Program-made: the position numbers and the translations under genes
The notes under the pieces: model-generated
Told to the model about the DNA's origin: nothing
Database searches by the model: none
What the model saw: the letters and a program-made list of their open reading frames with translations, nothing else
Part shown: piece by piece, positions 18,375-26,540 of the stretch
Position numbering within the stretch: the first letter of the stretch is position 1
Layout of the letters: every line of letters begins with the position of its first letter
NCBI GenBank assembly: GCA_017404555.1
Contig: JAFRCD010000006.1
Location: forward strand, 113,132-177,131
DNA: 64,000 nucleotides
From: Bacilli bacterium
Lineage (GTDB): Bacteria; Bacillota_I; Bacilli_A; RF39; UBA660
Reading direction: 5' to 3'

Positions 18375-20111
18375 ATGAAGAAATATAATAATGCTGATTT
18401 TAATATTAAGAATTTAAATGAAGAAGTAGAACTTTTTGGTTGGGTTTCTAAGAAAAGAAATCTTGGAGGCTTAGTATTTATTGATCTTCGTGATCGAAGT
18501 GGAATTATTCAACTAACAGTTCGTCCTGAAAGTGACTACTATGAGTTGGCTTCTTCTCTAAAAAGTGAATCAGTTATTAAAGCAACTGGTAAAGTAATTG
18601 AAAGAGAGAATAAGAACAAGAATATACCTACTGGAGAAATTGAAGTAGAAGTAGTTAATCTAGAACTTTTAAATTCATCAGAAGATTTACCATTTGAAAT
18701 TACTGATGATATAACAGCTTTAGAAGATACTAGATTAAAATATCGTTATTTAGATTTAAGAAGAAATGAACTTAAGGAAAAACTAATTACTAGGCATAAA
18801 ATCACAATGGCTGTGAGAAACTTTTTATCAGATAATGGCTTTTTAGAAGTAGAAACACCTATTCTTTGTAAAAGTACTCCTGAAGGAGCAAGAGATTATT
18901 TAGTACCTTCAAGAGTAAATAAGGGTAAGTTTTATGCGTTGCCACAATCACCACAACTTTTTAAACAATTATTGATGATTGGTGGAGTAGAAAAGTATTT
19001 CCAAATTGCTAAATGTTTCCGTGATGAAGACTTAAGAGCGGATCGTCAACCAGAGTTTACACAAGTTGATTTAGAAATGAGTTTTGTTGAAGAAAACGAT
19101 GTTATGGATATTACGGAAAGACTAGTTGCTAATGTTTTTAAAGAAGTTAAAGATATAGATGTTAAGTTACCACTTGAAAAAATGAAGTATGATGATGCTA
19201 TTAGAGATTATGGTAGTGATAAACCAGATTTAAGATTTGATATGAAAATTGAAGATATTACTGATATTTTCAAAGATACTGAATTTAGTATGTTTAGAAG
19301 TGTTCTAGATAATAAGGGTGTTATTAATGCCTTGGTTGTTAAAAATGAAGCTAATAACTATTCTCGTAAGGGAATTGATAAACTAACTGAATTAGTTAAA
19401 ACATATCGAGCTTCTGGTTTGGCTTTCTTAAAATATACGGAAGGAGAATTCTCTGGAAGTATAAAAAATGGAGTTAGTGAGAACGAATTAAATAATCTTA
19501 AAGACCAATTAGCTCTTGAAGATAATGACTTAGTATTAATAGTTGCAGATAATTATAAAACTACAAAAATTGCTTTAGGTGCTTTAAGGAATCATTTAGG
19601 AAAAGAATTAAATCTATATAAAGAGGATTATCATCTTCTTTGGGTAGTTGATTTTCCATCTTTTGAATATAGTGAAGAGGAAGGAAGATTTGTTTCTTCA
19701 CATCATCCATTTACTTCACCTAAAGATAGTGATGTTGATAAATTGATTAATGATAAAGAACATTGCTATTCTAAAGCCTATGATATTGTCATTAATGGCT
19801 ATGAAGCTGGTGGTGGAAGTATCAGGATTCATGATGCTAATGTCCAAGCTAAGATGTTTGAAGCTTTAGGTTTTAGTAAAGAAGAAGCAAAGAGAAGATT
19901 TGGATTTTTCTTAGAAGCATTTAAATATGGAACACCTCCTCATGGAGGGCTTGCTCTTGGTTTAGATAGATTAGTAATGCTTTTAACAGGAACTGATAAT
20001 ATTCGTGATGTTATTGCTTTCCCTAAGACAGCTTCAGCATCAGATCTTATGAGTGAAGCTCCAACTGAAGTAGACAAAAAACAATTAGAAGAATTAGGTA
20101 TTAAGAACTAA
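18375..20111 (+). CDS. aspS: Aspartyl-tRNA synthetase (bacterial type)
   Basis: Class II synthetase, 578 residues, with an N-terminal OB-fold anticodon domain (FGWVSKKRNLGGLVFIDLRD), motif 2 (CFRDEDLRADRQPEFTQVDLE), the bacterial GAD insertion in the middle (about residues 300-410) and motif 3 (GLALGLDRLVMLLTG). It charges tRNA-Asp; whether it also accepts tRNA-Asn cannot be judged here. It is cotranscribed with hisS, the usual Firmicute order. Confidence 0.95.
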   Translation: MKKYNNADFNIKNLNEEVELFGWVSKKRNLGGLVFIDLRDRSGIIQLTVRPESDYYELASSLKSESVIKATGKVIERENKNKNIPTGEIEVEVVNLELLNSSEDLPFEITDDITALEDTRLKYRYLDLRRNELKEKLITRHKITMAVRNFLSDNGFLEVETPILCKSTPEGARDYLVPSRVNKGKFYALPQSPQLFKQLLMIGGVEKYFQIAKCFRDEDLRADRQPEFTQVDLEMSFVEENDVMDITERLVANVFKEVKDIDVKLPLEKMKYDDAIRDYGSDKPDLRFDMKIEDITDIFKDTEFSMFRSVLDNKGVINALVVKNEANNYSRKGIDKLTELVKTYRASGLAFLKYTEGEFSGSIKNGVSENELNNLKDQLALEDNDLVLIVADNYKTTKIALGALRNHLGKELNLYKEDYHLLWVVDFPSFEYSEEEGRFVSSHHPFTSPKDSDVDKLINDKEHCYSKAYDIVINGYEAGGGSIRIHDANVQAKMFEALGFSKEEAKRRFGFFLEAFKYGTPPHGGLALGLDRLVMLLTGTDNIRDVIAFPKTASASDLMSEAPTEVDKKQLEELGIKN

Positions 20112-20128
20112 CTTTAGTTAGTTCTTTT
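20103..20128 (+). terminator. Terminator of hisS-aspS
   Basis: 10-bp stem AAGAACTAAC (20103-20112) / GTTAGTTCTT (20117-20126), loop TTTA, short T run. The stem includes the last codons and stop of aspS. Confidence 0.8.
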
Positions 20129-20129
20129 G

Positions 20130-20158
20130 TTTACTTATAGCTAAAATAAAAGTATAAT
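20130..20158 (+). promoter_or_regulatory. Promoter of truB
   Basis: TTTACT (20130-20135), 17 bp, TATAAT (20153-20158), immediately after the aspS terminator. Confidence 0.75.
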
Positions 20159-20180
20159 ACTTTTGAAAAGGGATGATTCT

Positions 20181-21029
20181 ATGGACGGAATACTTGTTGT
20201 TAATAAGCCTAAGGGAATAACTTCTTTTGATGTTATTCGTAAAGTTAGTAAAATATTAGGTATTAAAAAGATAGGTCATACTGGTACTTTAGATCCTATT
20301 GCTAGTGGTGTTTTAGTACTTACTATTGGGTCGTATACTAAAGTAAGTGATTTACTTTTATCTACAGATAAAGAGTATATAGCAACTGCTAAGTTAAATA
20401 TCTTAACTGATACACTGGATACTGAAGGAAAAGTAATTAAAACTGATAGTAAAAGAATAGCTAAAGATGTTTTGGAAAAAGCAGTTAATAGTTATGAAAA
20501 AACTTATCAACAAGAAGTGCCAATATATTCAGCAGTTAAAGTAAATGGTAAAAAACTATATGAATATGCTCGTAACGGGGAAGAAGTTCTTTTACCCAAA
20601 AAGGAAGTAACTATTAAAGAAATAAAACTTTTAGAATATAATGATAATATTTTTAAATTTAAGTGTACCGTTTCTAAAGGAACTTATATTAGGAGTTTAA
20701 TTAGGGATATAGGAGAGAGTCTAGGTACTTGTGCAGTTATGAGCGAACTAGTGCGTACTAGACAAGGAAAGTTTAGTATTAATGAAGCATATACTTTAGA
20801 AGATATAGAAAAAGACAATTATAAACTATTAACTTTAGATGAAGTCCTTGCTGTTGAAACAATTGATGTTTCGGAAGAATTATTTCATAAAACTAAAAAT
20901 GGAGCAAAACTAGAGAATACTTTTAATATTAAAGATAGAGTAATATTTAAATATGATAATAAAATAATAGCTTTATATAAATTAGAAGAAGGTATGTTAA
21001 AAGTAGATAAAATGCTTTACAAAAGTTAA
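20181..21029 (+). CDS. truB: tRNA pseudouridine-55 synthase
   Basis: This 282-residue enzyme makes pseudouridine 55 in the T loop of tRNAs. The catalytic Asp lies in GHTGTLDPIASGVL; VPIYSAVKVNGKKLYEYAR and KGTYIRSLIRDIG are also conserved. ATG 20181 is preceded by AAAGGGATGATTCT; an upstream in-frame TTG is unlikely. ribF, which usually follows truB, is absent and rpsO comes next. Confidence 0.93.
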   Translation: MDGILVVNKPKGITSFDVIRKVSKILGIKKIGHTGTLDPIASGVLVLTIGSYTKVSDLLLSTDKEYIATAKLNILTDTLDTEGKVIKTDSKRIAKDVLEKAVNSYEKTYQQEVPIYSAVKVNGKKLYEYARNGEEVLLPKKEVTIKEIKLLEYNDNIFKFKCTVSKGTYIRSLIRDIGESLGTCAVMSELVRTRQGKFSINEAYTLEDIEKDNYKLLTLDEVLAVETIDVSEELFHKTKNGAKLENTFNIKDRVIFKYDNKIIALYKLEEGMLKVDKMLYKS

Positions 21030-21044
21030 AAAATTTAGTATATT
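21016..21044 (+). promoter_or_regulatory. Promoter of rpsO
   Basis: TTTACA (21016-21021), 17 bp, TATATT (21039-21044). The -35 lies in the last codons of truB. Confidence 0.65.
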
Positions 21045-21049
21045 ATTAT

Positions 21050-21117
21050 TGCTTACCAAATCTTGGTTTAAAAAAGATCCGATTTTTTACTAAGTTTTGG
21101 CGAATATATAAGAAAGG
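21050..21117 (+). promoter_or_regulatory. Candidate S15 autoregulatory leader of rpsO
   Basis: ACCAA (21055-21059) can pair with TTGGT (21063-21067), or CCAAA (21056-21060) can pair with TTTGG (21096-21100); the two are exclusive. An A6/T6 hairpin (21070-21088) lies between. Such competing structures before rpsO are typical of S15 feedback leaders, but the fold is my inference. Confidence 0.4.
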
Positions 21118-21128
21118 ATGTGTTTTTT

Positions 21129-21398
21129 GTGGCTTTAACTAAAGAAGCAAAAGCAAAGATAGTTAAAGAGTATGCTAGGGGAAAAAATGATACTGGTTCA
21201 GCTGAAGTACAAATTGCTATTTTAACTGAAGAAATCAATGAATTAACAGATCATTTGAAAGAGCATATACATGACTATCACTCACGTAGAGGACTACTTA
21301 AGAAAGTAGGTCAAAGACGTAATATGTTAGCTTATTTAGCAAAAACTGATGTTAAGAGATATCGTGAGTTAATTAAAAAATTAGGATTAAGAAAGTAG
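21129..21398 (+). CDS. rpsO: 30S ribosomal protein S15
   Basis: This 89-residue protein binds the central domain of 16S rRNA. Conserved [15 protein letters not shown] and [23 protein letters not shown] are present. I start it at GTG 21129 (GTG-GCT...), which gives the standard length, with AAGGA about ten bases upstream; a GTG at 21120 would add three residues and sit too close to that site. Confidence 0.95.
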   Translation: MALTKEAKAKIVKEYARGKNDTGSAEVQIAILTEEINELTDHLKEHIHDYHSRRGLLKKVGQRRNMLAYLAKTDVKRYRELIKKLGLRK

Positions 21399-21423
21399 AC
21401 ATTTATTTTTAGTGTCTATTTTT
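21396..21423 (+). terminator. Terminator of rpsO
   Basis: TAGACA (21396-21401, including the stop codon) pairs with TGTCTA (21413-21418), then a T-rich run. Confidence 0.75.
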
Positions 21424-21447
21424 ATTTTAAAAGAAAAGAGGTAGAGT

Positions 21448-23607
21448 ATGAAGAAAAGAAAATATGAATTGGATTTTTATGGTAGAAAAATCATTGTTGA
21501 AAATGGCGAATTAGCTAAACAAGCAACAGGCTCAGTATTAATTAGATATGGTGATACCGTTGTTTTAACAGCAGCTGTAGTATCAAAAAATGTTAACTTA
21601 TTATCTAGTTTCTTTCCACTAACAGTTAATTATCAAGAAAAACTATATTCAGTAGGAAAGATTCCAGGTGGTTTCATTAAAAGAGAGGGAAGACCAACTG
21701 AAGCAGCAACTTTAGCTGCTAGAATGATTGATCGTCCTTTAAGACCATTATTCCCAGAAGATTTTAAGCACGAGGTACAAATTATTAATACTGTTTTATC
21801 AGTAGAACAAGATAATGCCCCAGAACTAGCAGCAATGCTTGGTTCATCACTTGCGGTATCTATTTCTAAGATTCCTTTCTTAGGACCAGTAGCAGCTGTT
21901 AAAGTTGGTTATGTTGACGATAAATTTGTTATTAATCCAACAGTAGAAGAATTAGAAAAGTCTTTAATAGATTTAACAGTAGCAGGTACTAAAGATGCTA
22001 TTAATATGGTAGAATCTAGTGCTAAAGAAGTAAAAGAAGATATCATGTTAGAAGCATTGATGAAAGGTCATGAAGCAATTAAAAAACTAGTTAAATTCCA
22101 AGAAGAGATTATGGCTGATATTGGTGAAGAAAAAATGGAATATGATAAACTAGTAGTAGAAGATGACTTAAGAGAAGATGTTACTCATTTAGTATCAGAA
22201 AGACTTGATAAAGCACTTAGAATTAAAGATAAATTAGAAAAGTATGATGCAATTGAAACTATTAAAGAAGAAGTATTAGATAAATATACTAAAGAATATG
22301 AAGAATTATTAAAAGAACAAGAATTAAAAGAATTGTTAACTAAAGTTAGTATGGTAATATCTGATGTTGAATATCGTCTATTTAGAAATATCGTTGTTAA
22401 TGAAAAGAAAAGAGCAGATGGTAGAAAGATGGATGAGATTAGACCTCTTTCTATGGATGTTGATCTATTACCTAGAACTCATGGTAGTGCCTTATTTACA
22501 AGAGGAGAGACACAAAGTTTATCAGTAACTACTTTAGGAGCTTTGGGTGAACATCAAATATTAGATGGTTTAGGAATAGAAGAAGGAAAAAGATTCATGC
22601 TTCACTATAATTTTCCACAATTTTCAGTAGGAGAAACTGGAAGATATGGAGCTCCTGGTAGAAGAGAAGTAGGTCATGGTGCCCTTGGTGAAAAAGCATT
22701 ACTACAAGTTATTCCTGATGAAGAAGAATTTCCATATACAATTCGTGTTGTATCTGAAATATTTGAATCAAATGGATCATCTTCTCAAGCATCTATCTGT
22801 GCTGGATGTATGTCTTTAATGGCTGCAGGGGTACCAATAAAAGCTCCAGTAGCAGGTATTGCGATGGGATTAATTACTAGTGATGATGGTAAGAAATACC
22901 AAATATTAACTGATATCCAAGGTATGGAAGATCATCTAGGTGATATGGACTTTAAAGTAGCAGGTACTAAAAATGGTATCTGTGCTCTACAAATGGATAT
23001 TAAGATTAAAGGTATTACTGAAGATATTTTATCAAAAGCATTAAAACAAGCTAAAAAAGCTCGTTTAGAAATACTTGATAAGATAAAGAAAACTATTAAA
23101 GAACCAAGACCAGAAGTATCTAAATATGCTCCTAAGACTGAAATATTTATGATTAAACCAGAAAAGATTAGAGATGTTATTGGTCGTGGTGGAGAAATGA
23201 TTACCAAGATTATCTGTGAAGCTTCTGATGTTACTGATGTTAATAATCAAAATGCTGTTAAAGTAGATTTAGAAGATGATGGTAAAGTAATTATCTATCA
23301 TACAGATAAGGATATCATTGAGAAGACAAAGCAAATGATTTTAGATGTAACAAGAGAAGTAGAGGTAGGTAAAATCTATGAAGCTAAAGTTACGCAAATA
23401 GAAGACTTTGGATGCTTTGTAGAAGTATGGCCTGGTTGTGAAGGACTAGTACATATTTCTAAACTTGATAAGAAGAGAGTAGATAAAGTAAGTGATATTG
23501 TTTCTGTTGGTGATGAAATACTAGTTAAAGCATTAGGGGTAGATAAAAAAGGTAAACAAAACTTCTCAAGACGTGATGCTTTATTCGATGATAAAAAAGA
23601 AAAATAG
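21448..23607 (+). CDS. pnp: Polyribonucleotide nucleotidyltransferase
   Basis: Phosphorolytic 3'-5' exoribonuclease, 719 residues. It has two RNase PH domains ([31 protein letters not shown] in the first; [12 protein letters not shown] and [21 protein letters not shown] in the second), a KH domain ([15 protein letters not shown]) and a C-terminal S1 domain ([24 protein letters not shown]). Length and domain order are standard. AGAGGT precedes ATG 21448. rpsO-pnp is the common bacterial order, here separated by the rpsO terminator. Confidence 0.96.
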   Translation: MKKRKYELDFYGRKIIVENGELAKQATGSVLIRYGDTVVLTAAVVSKNVNLLSSFFPLTVNYQEKLYSVGKIPGGFIKREGRPTEAATLAARMIDRPLRPLFPEDFKHEVQIINTVLSVEQDNAPELAAMLGSSLAVSISKIPFLGPVAAVKVGYVDDKFVINPTVEELEKSLIDLTVAGTKDAINMVESSAKEVKEDIMLEALMKGHEAIKKLVKFQEEIMADIGEEKMEYDKLVVEDDLREDVTHLVSERLDKALRIKDKLEKYDAIETIKEEVLDKYTKEYEELLKEQELKELLTKVSMVISDVEYRLFRNIVVNEKKRADGRKMDEIRPLSMDVDLLPRTHGSALFTRGETQSLSVTTLGALGEHQILDGLGIEEGKRFMLHYNFPQFSVGETGRYGAPGRREVGHGALGEKALLQVIPDEEEFPYTIRVVSEIFESNGSSSQASICAGCMSLMAAGVPIKAPVAGIAMGLITSDDGKKYQILTDIQGMEDHLGDMDFKVAGTKNGICALQMDIKIKGITEDILSKALKQAKKARLEILDKIKKTIKEPRPEVSKYAPKTEIFMIKPEKIRDVIGRGGEMITKIICEASDVTDVNNQNAVKVDLEDDGKVIIYHTDKDIIEKTKQMILDVTREVEVGKIYEAKVTQIEDFGCFVEVWPGCEGLVHISKLDKKRVDKVSDIVSVGDEILVKALGVDKKGKQNFSRRDALFDDKKEK

Positions 23608-23624
23608 AATGTCAAACAAAATGT

Positions 23625-23650
23625 AAACAAGGATTGAAATCCTTGTTTTT
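23625..23650 (+). terminator. Terminator of pnp, fused to the promoter of surface protein 2
   Basis: Stem AAACAAGGAT (23625-23634) / ATCCTTGTTT (23639-23648), loop TGAA, T run. Equivalent to the hairpins at 3949 and 44245. Confidence 0.85.
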
Positions 23651-23671
23651 CTATATTAAAAAAGGTATAAT
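23643..23671 (+). promoter_or_regulatory. Promoter of surface protein 2
   Basis: TTGTTT (23643-23648), 17 bp, TATAAT (23666-23671). The -35 is inside the terminator 3' arm. AGATAAAATAGGAGAAGTAT follows up to the ATG. Confidence 0.87.
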
Positions 23672-23700
23672 AGATATATGAGATAAAATAGGAGAAGTAT

Positions 23701-25566
23701 ATGAAAAAAGTATTTAATGTATACAATATAACTTTAATACTTGTAGTAGCACTAATAGGAGTGCTAACACTAAGAACAACCGAAGTAAAAGCAGCAGGTA
23801 CTATAACTTGGACAAATGGAAGTACAGTTACTTTAAGTAGAACAGTACAAAATGTATATAATGCTCCTGAAGTAGACTTTACTTATGGAATATCAACAGA
23901 AGACACTTCAATAGTAACCCTAAAAACCGCAACTTTTGATAATGGTGAAACTGTTAACCGAAAAATGAAAAATACGGCTAACTATGATATAGGGTATGGT
24001 TATGATATACCTGATCAAGCTCTAGTGGCAATTAAGCGGAGTCAAACTTTGCCAAATTATTTTGTTGCTACAACCGAAAATACTGTATCAGCTTCAAATT
24101 CGGAATACCCAATATATATATTCTTTGATGATGAGGATGGAACAATGTATTATTATAGCGAAGCAGATACAATATATTTAAATGCTAATTCTTCGCAAAT
24201 GTTTAGAGATATGCGAGCATTAACGGATATATCTGGCCTATCAGAAGTAGATACCTCGAGAGTAACAAATATGCACCATATGTTTCAGGTCTGTAGTGCC
24301 CTAACTAGTATCAGTGCATTAAGTAATTGGAATACCTCAAGTGTAACCTATATGGACTATATGTTTTGCGATTGCGCAAATCTAGCAAATATCAATGGAG
24401 CAAGTTCTTGGAACACTTCGGCAGTTACTGAAATGCGTAGTATGTTCGAAAACGATACTAAAGCCTCAGGAACAATCCAAATATTAGGAAATCCAACAAT
24501 ATATAATAGTGCATTTAGAAATGCTGCAACAGCATCAGGTGCAGAAATAACAGTAAACTATGGAAGCAGTACTAGTAATATTAATAATATTATTGCTACT
24601 AAATCAAATAATTCGAATGTTGTTAAAGGAAGCCAAGTATCAGTGCCAGCAAGTTCGAATGATGTAATCTTTAATCGTAAAACGCTATCCTTTGATGGAA
24701 GTGAGACAGTAAGTAATAGTTATACCGTAAGTAAGTCATCAACTATTAACTTATCTAATATAGGATTAAACTTTACTAAACCAGGCAATTATGAACTAAA
24801 AGTAAAAGAAATCTCTACTAGTAATAGTGCCTATCCAATAGATGATGATAATGAGTATACTATTGTTATTCAAGTTACCAACGTTCTTGATGCTAATAAT
24901 GTACCAACAGGAAATTTTAATGCAACCTTTGCAATAAAAGATGATAATGATACTAAAGTAAATAATATGCCTTTTTCTGAACCAAAAGATGAAAGTAAGT
25001 TTGGTTATATTGAGGTAAGTAAAACTGTAAAAGGCGTTATGGCAGATAGAACTGAAGAGTTTGAATTTAGTATACAAGTAGATGATGATGAAGAAATTGA
25101 TATTGCATGTGAAAACTATTCTGGAAGTGAGAAATATTTAATATCTGGTACTGGAATAACAGAAGACGGAAATGAAGTAACTAAATGTAAGAGTGGTACT
25201 AAAGATACAATTCATTTAACACATGGACAGAGTGCTACTATCGGAAGATTTACCTATAACAATAATAATTATAATTCTATTTCTATAGATGATTATTATA
25301 GTATATTTGAAGACGAAAAAGATGGATATACAACTTCATTTAAAGTAGGAAGTGGAAGTGAGACAATTAGTAGTGAAATGAGTCCTACTGCAGTAAGTAA
25401 TGGAGCAAACTCAGTTACTTTCTACAATCAAAACGAAGGTAGTCCAGTAACGGGATTCATCTTAACGATTTTACCTTATCTAATCTTAATTGGATTAGGA
25501 GTTGTTGGTATTAGCTTATATAAAAAAGATTGGAGCCAAGTATTAATTAAAATGAGAGATAAGTAG
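23701..25566 (+). CDS. Cell-wall-anchored BspA-like surface protein 2 (DUF285 repeats, pilin-like domains, SPVTG)
   Basis: This 621-residue paralogue of the proteins at 4025 and 44320 is closest to the latter; the two share most of their first 90 residues. Order: signal peptide ending VKA; DUF285-type repeats about 175-260 (NWNTSSVTYMDYMF, SWNTSAVTEMRSMF); pilin isopeptide-linkage-like domain about 320-435; second Ig-like domain with VSKTVKG, HGQSATIG and VTFYNQ about 435-578; S581-P-V-T-G, hydrophobic segment, basic tail. Two Cys in the last Ig domain (ACENYSG, VTKCKSG) are conserved in all three copies and could form a disulfide. Surface adhesion is inferred from domain families. Confidence 0.87.
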   Translation: MKKVFNVYNITLILVVALIGVLTLRTTEVKAAGTITWTNGSTVTLSRTVQNVYNAPEVDFTYGISTEDTSIVTLKTATFDNGETVNRKMKNTANYDIGYGYDIPDQALVAIKRSQTLPNYFVATTENTVSASNSEYPIYIFFDDEDGTMYYYSEADTIYLNANSSQMFRDMRALTDISGLSEVDTSRVTNMHHMFQVCSALTSISALSNWNTSSVTYMDYMFCDCANLANINGASSWNTSAVTEMRSMFENDTKASGTIQILGNPTIYNSAFRNAATASGAEITVNYGSSTSNINNIIATKSNNSNVVKGSQVSVPASSNDVIFNRKTLSFDGSETVSNSYTVSKSSTINLSNIGLNFTKPGNYELKVKEISTSNSAYPIDDDNEYTIVIQVTNVLDANNVPTGNFNATFAIKDDNDTKVNNMPFSEPKDESKFGYIEVSKTVKGVMADRTEEFEFSIQVDDDEEIDIACENYSGSEKYLISGTGITEDGNEVTKCKSGTKDTIHLTHGQSATIGRFTYNNNNYNSISIDDYYSIFEDEKDGYTTSFKVGSGSETISSEMSPTAVSNGANSVTFYNQNEGSPVTGFILTILPYLILIGLGVVGISLYKKDWSQVLIKMRDK

Positions 25567-25586
25567 AAATACTTATCTTTTTTTTA
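25557..25586 (+). terminator. Terminator of surface protein 2
   Basis: AGATAAGTA (25557-25565) / TACTTATCT (25570-25578), GAAA loop, T run. The stop codon lies at the stem-loop junction. Confidence 0.85.
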
Positions 25587-25608
25587 CATATAATTAATTG
25601 GTGATTTT

Positions 25609-26472
25609 ATGTATAAATACTATAAAATAATACTTATTGTTCTATTAACGATATTTAGTTTTTATTATACGAATAAGACTATTGACTTTATTAGAGAAGC
25701 AGATCCTATTATGAAAGAAATCAAACATAACAGATATAAATTTGATAAGAAATCTATTAATGCTTCAGTAGGTGATTTTTATATGATTCCTGGTATTAAT
25801 GGTGTTTTAGTTGATACTAAGAAGAGTTACTCTAAAATGAAAAGATATGGTAAATATAATGAAAATTTACTAGTTTTTAAAGAAGAGGAACCAGCTATCT
25901 CTTTAGATGATATTTATGATAGGTTTATTATAGGTGGTAATGGTGAGAATAGAAAAGTAGCTTTAGTCTTTATTATTAGACGTGATGATAAAATAGACCA
26001 TTTATTAGATATTTTATCTCAGGAAGATGTTAAGGCAACTTTCTTTATGGATGGTCTTTTTATTGAAAATAATCAAGATTTGGTTAAAAACTTAACTAAA
26101 TCAGCTTTTGAAGTAGAGCTTTTAAGTTATAATGGTCGTTATCAAAAGAAATATTTTAAATATGGAATTGATCTTTTAAAAGATATTACTAATATTAGAC
26201 CAAAATACTGTTATGCTTCTTATAGTAGTGAATATATTTTAGATTTGTGCAATAGTTTATCAATGCACACAATTATTCCCAATATAAATCCTTCTAACAG
26301 GGCTTACCAAATAGTTAAAAGAAAGCTGGTTAGTGGTTCAATTATCTCTTTGAAAAATAAAGATTATATTTTGGAAGAACTTACTACTATTATTTCTTAT
26401 ATTAAACAAAAAGGATATGATATAGTTAATTTGAATGAACTATTAAGTGAAAAGAGATTTGAAGAAGAATAA
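25609..26472 (+). CDS. Membrane-anchored polysaccharide deacetylase-fold protein, probably inactive
   Basis: This 287-residue protein has an N-terminal membrane anchor (IILIVLLTIFSFYYT). The C-terminal half follows the NodB/polysaccharide-deacetylase pattern: strand VALVFII, then DVKATFFMDG (the ATFF block), and a later strand with ISLKN. The catalytic TFDDGP-type motif is replaced by VFIIRRDD, and no H-x3-H metal pair is evident after the ATFF block, so deacetylase activity is doubtful. It lies just upstream of smc but has its own terminator. Possible roles include a structural or glycan-binding envelope protein. Confidence 0.65.
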   Translation: MYKYYKIILIVLLTIFSFYYTNKTIDFIREADPIMKEIKHNRYKFDKKSINASVGDFYMIPGINGVLVDTKKSYSKMKRYGKYNENLLVFKEEEPAISLDDIYDRFIIGGNGENRKVALVFIIRRDDKIDHLLDILSQEDVKATFFMDGLFIENNQDLVKNLTKSAFEVELLSYNGRYQKKYFKYGIDLLKDITNIRPKYCYASYSSEYILDLCNSLSMHTIIPNINPSNRAYQIVKRKLVSGSIISLKNKDYILEELTTIISYIKQKGYDIVNLNELLSEKRFEEE

Positions 26473-26486
26473 ACTTCTTCTTTTTT
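26461..26486 (+). terminator. Terminator overlapping the end of the deacetylase-like gene
   Basis: GAAGAAG (26461-26467) pairs with CTTCTTC (26474-26480), then six T. The 5' arm is coding and the stop codon is in the loop. Confidence 0.8.
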
Positions 26487-26487
26487 A

Positions 26488-26516
26488 TTGCGAAAAAACT
26501 TTAAAAATAGTATAAT
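26488..26516 (+). promoter_or_regulatory. Promoter of smc
   Basis: TTGCGA (26488-26493), 17 bp, TATAAT (26511-26516). Confidence 0.8.
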
Positions 26517-26540
26517 TAAAGGAGTTAGTAGGGTGATAAG

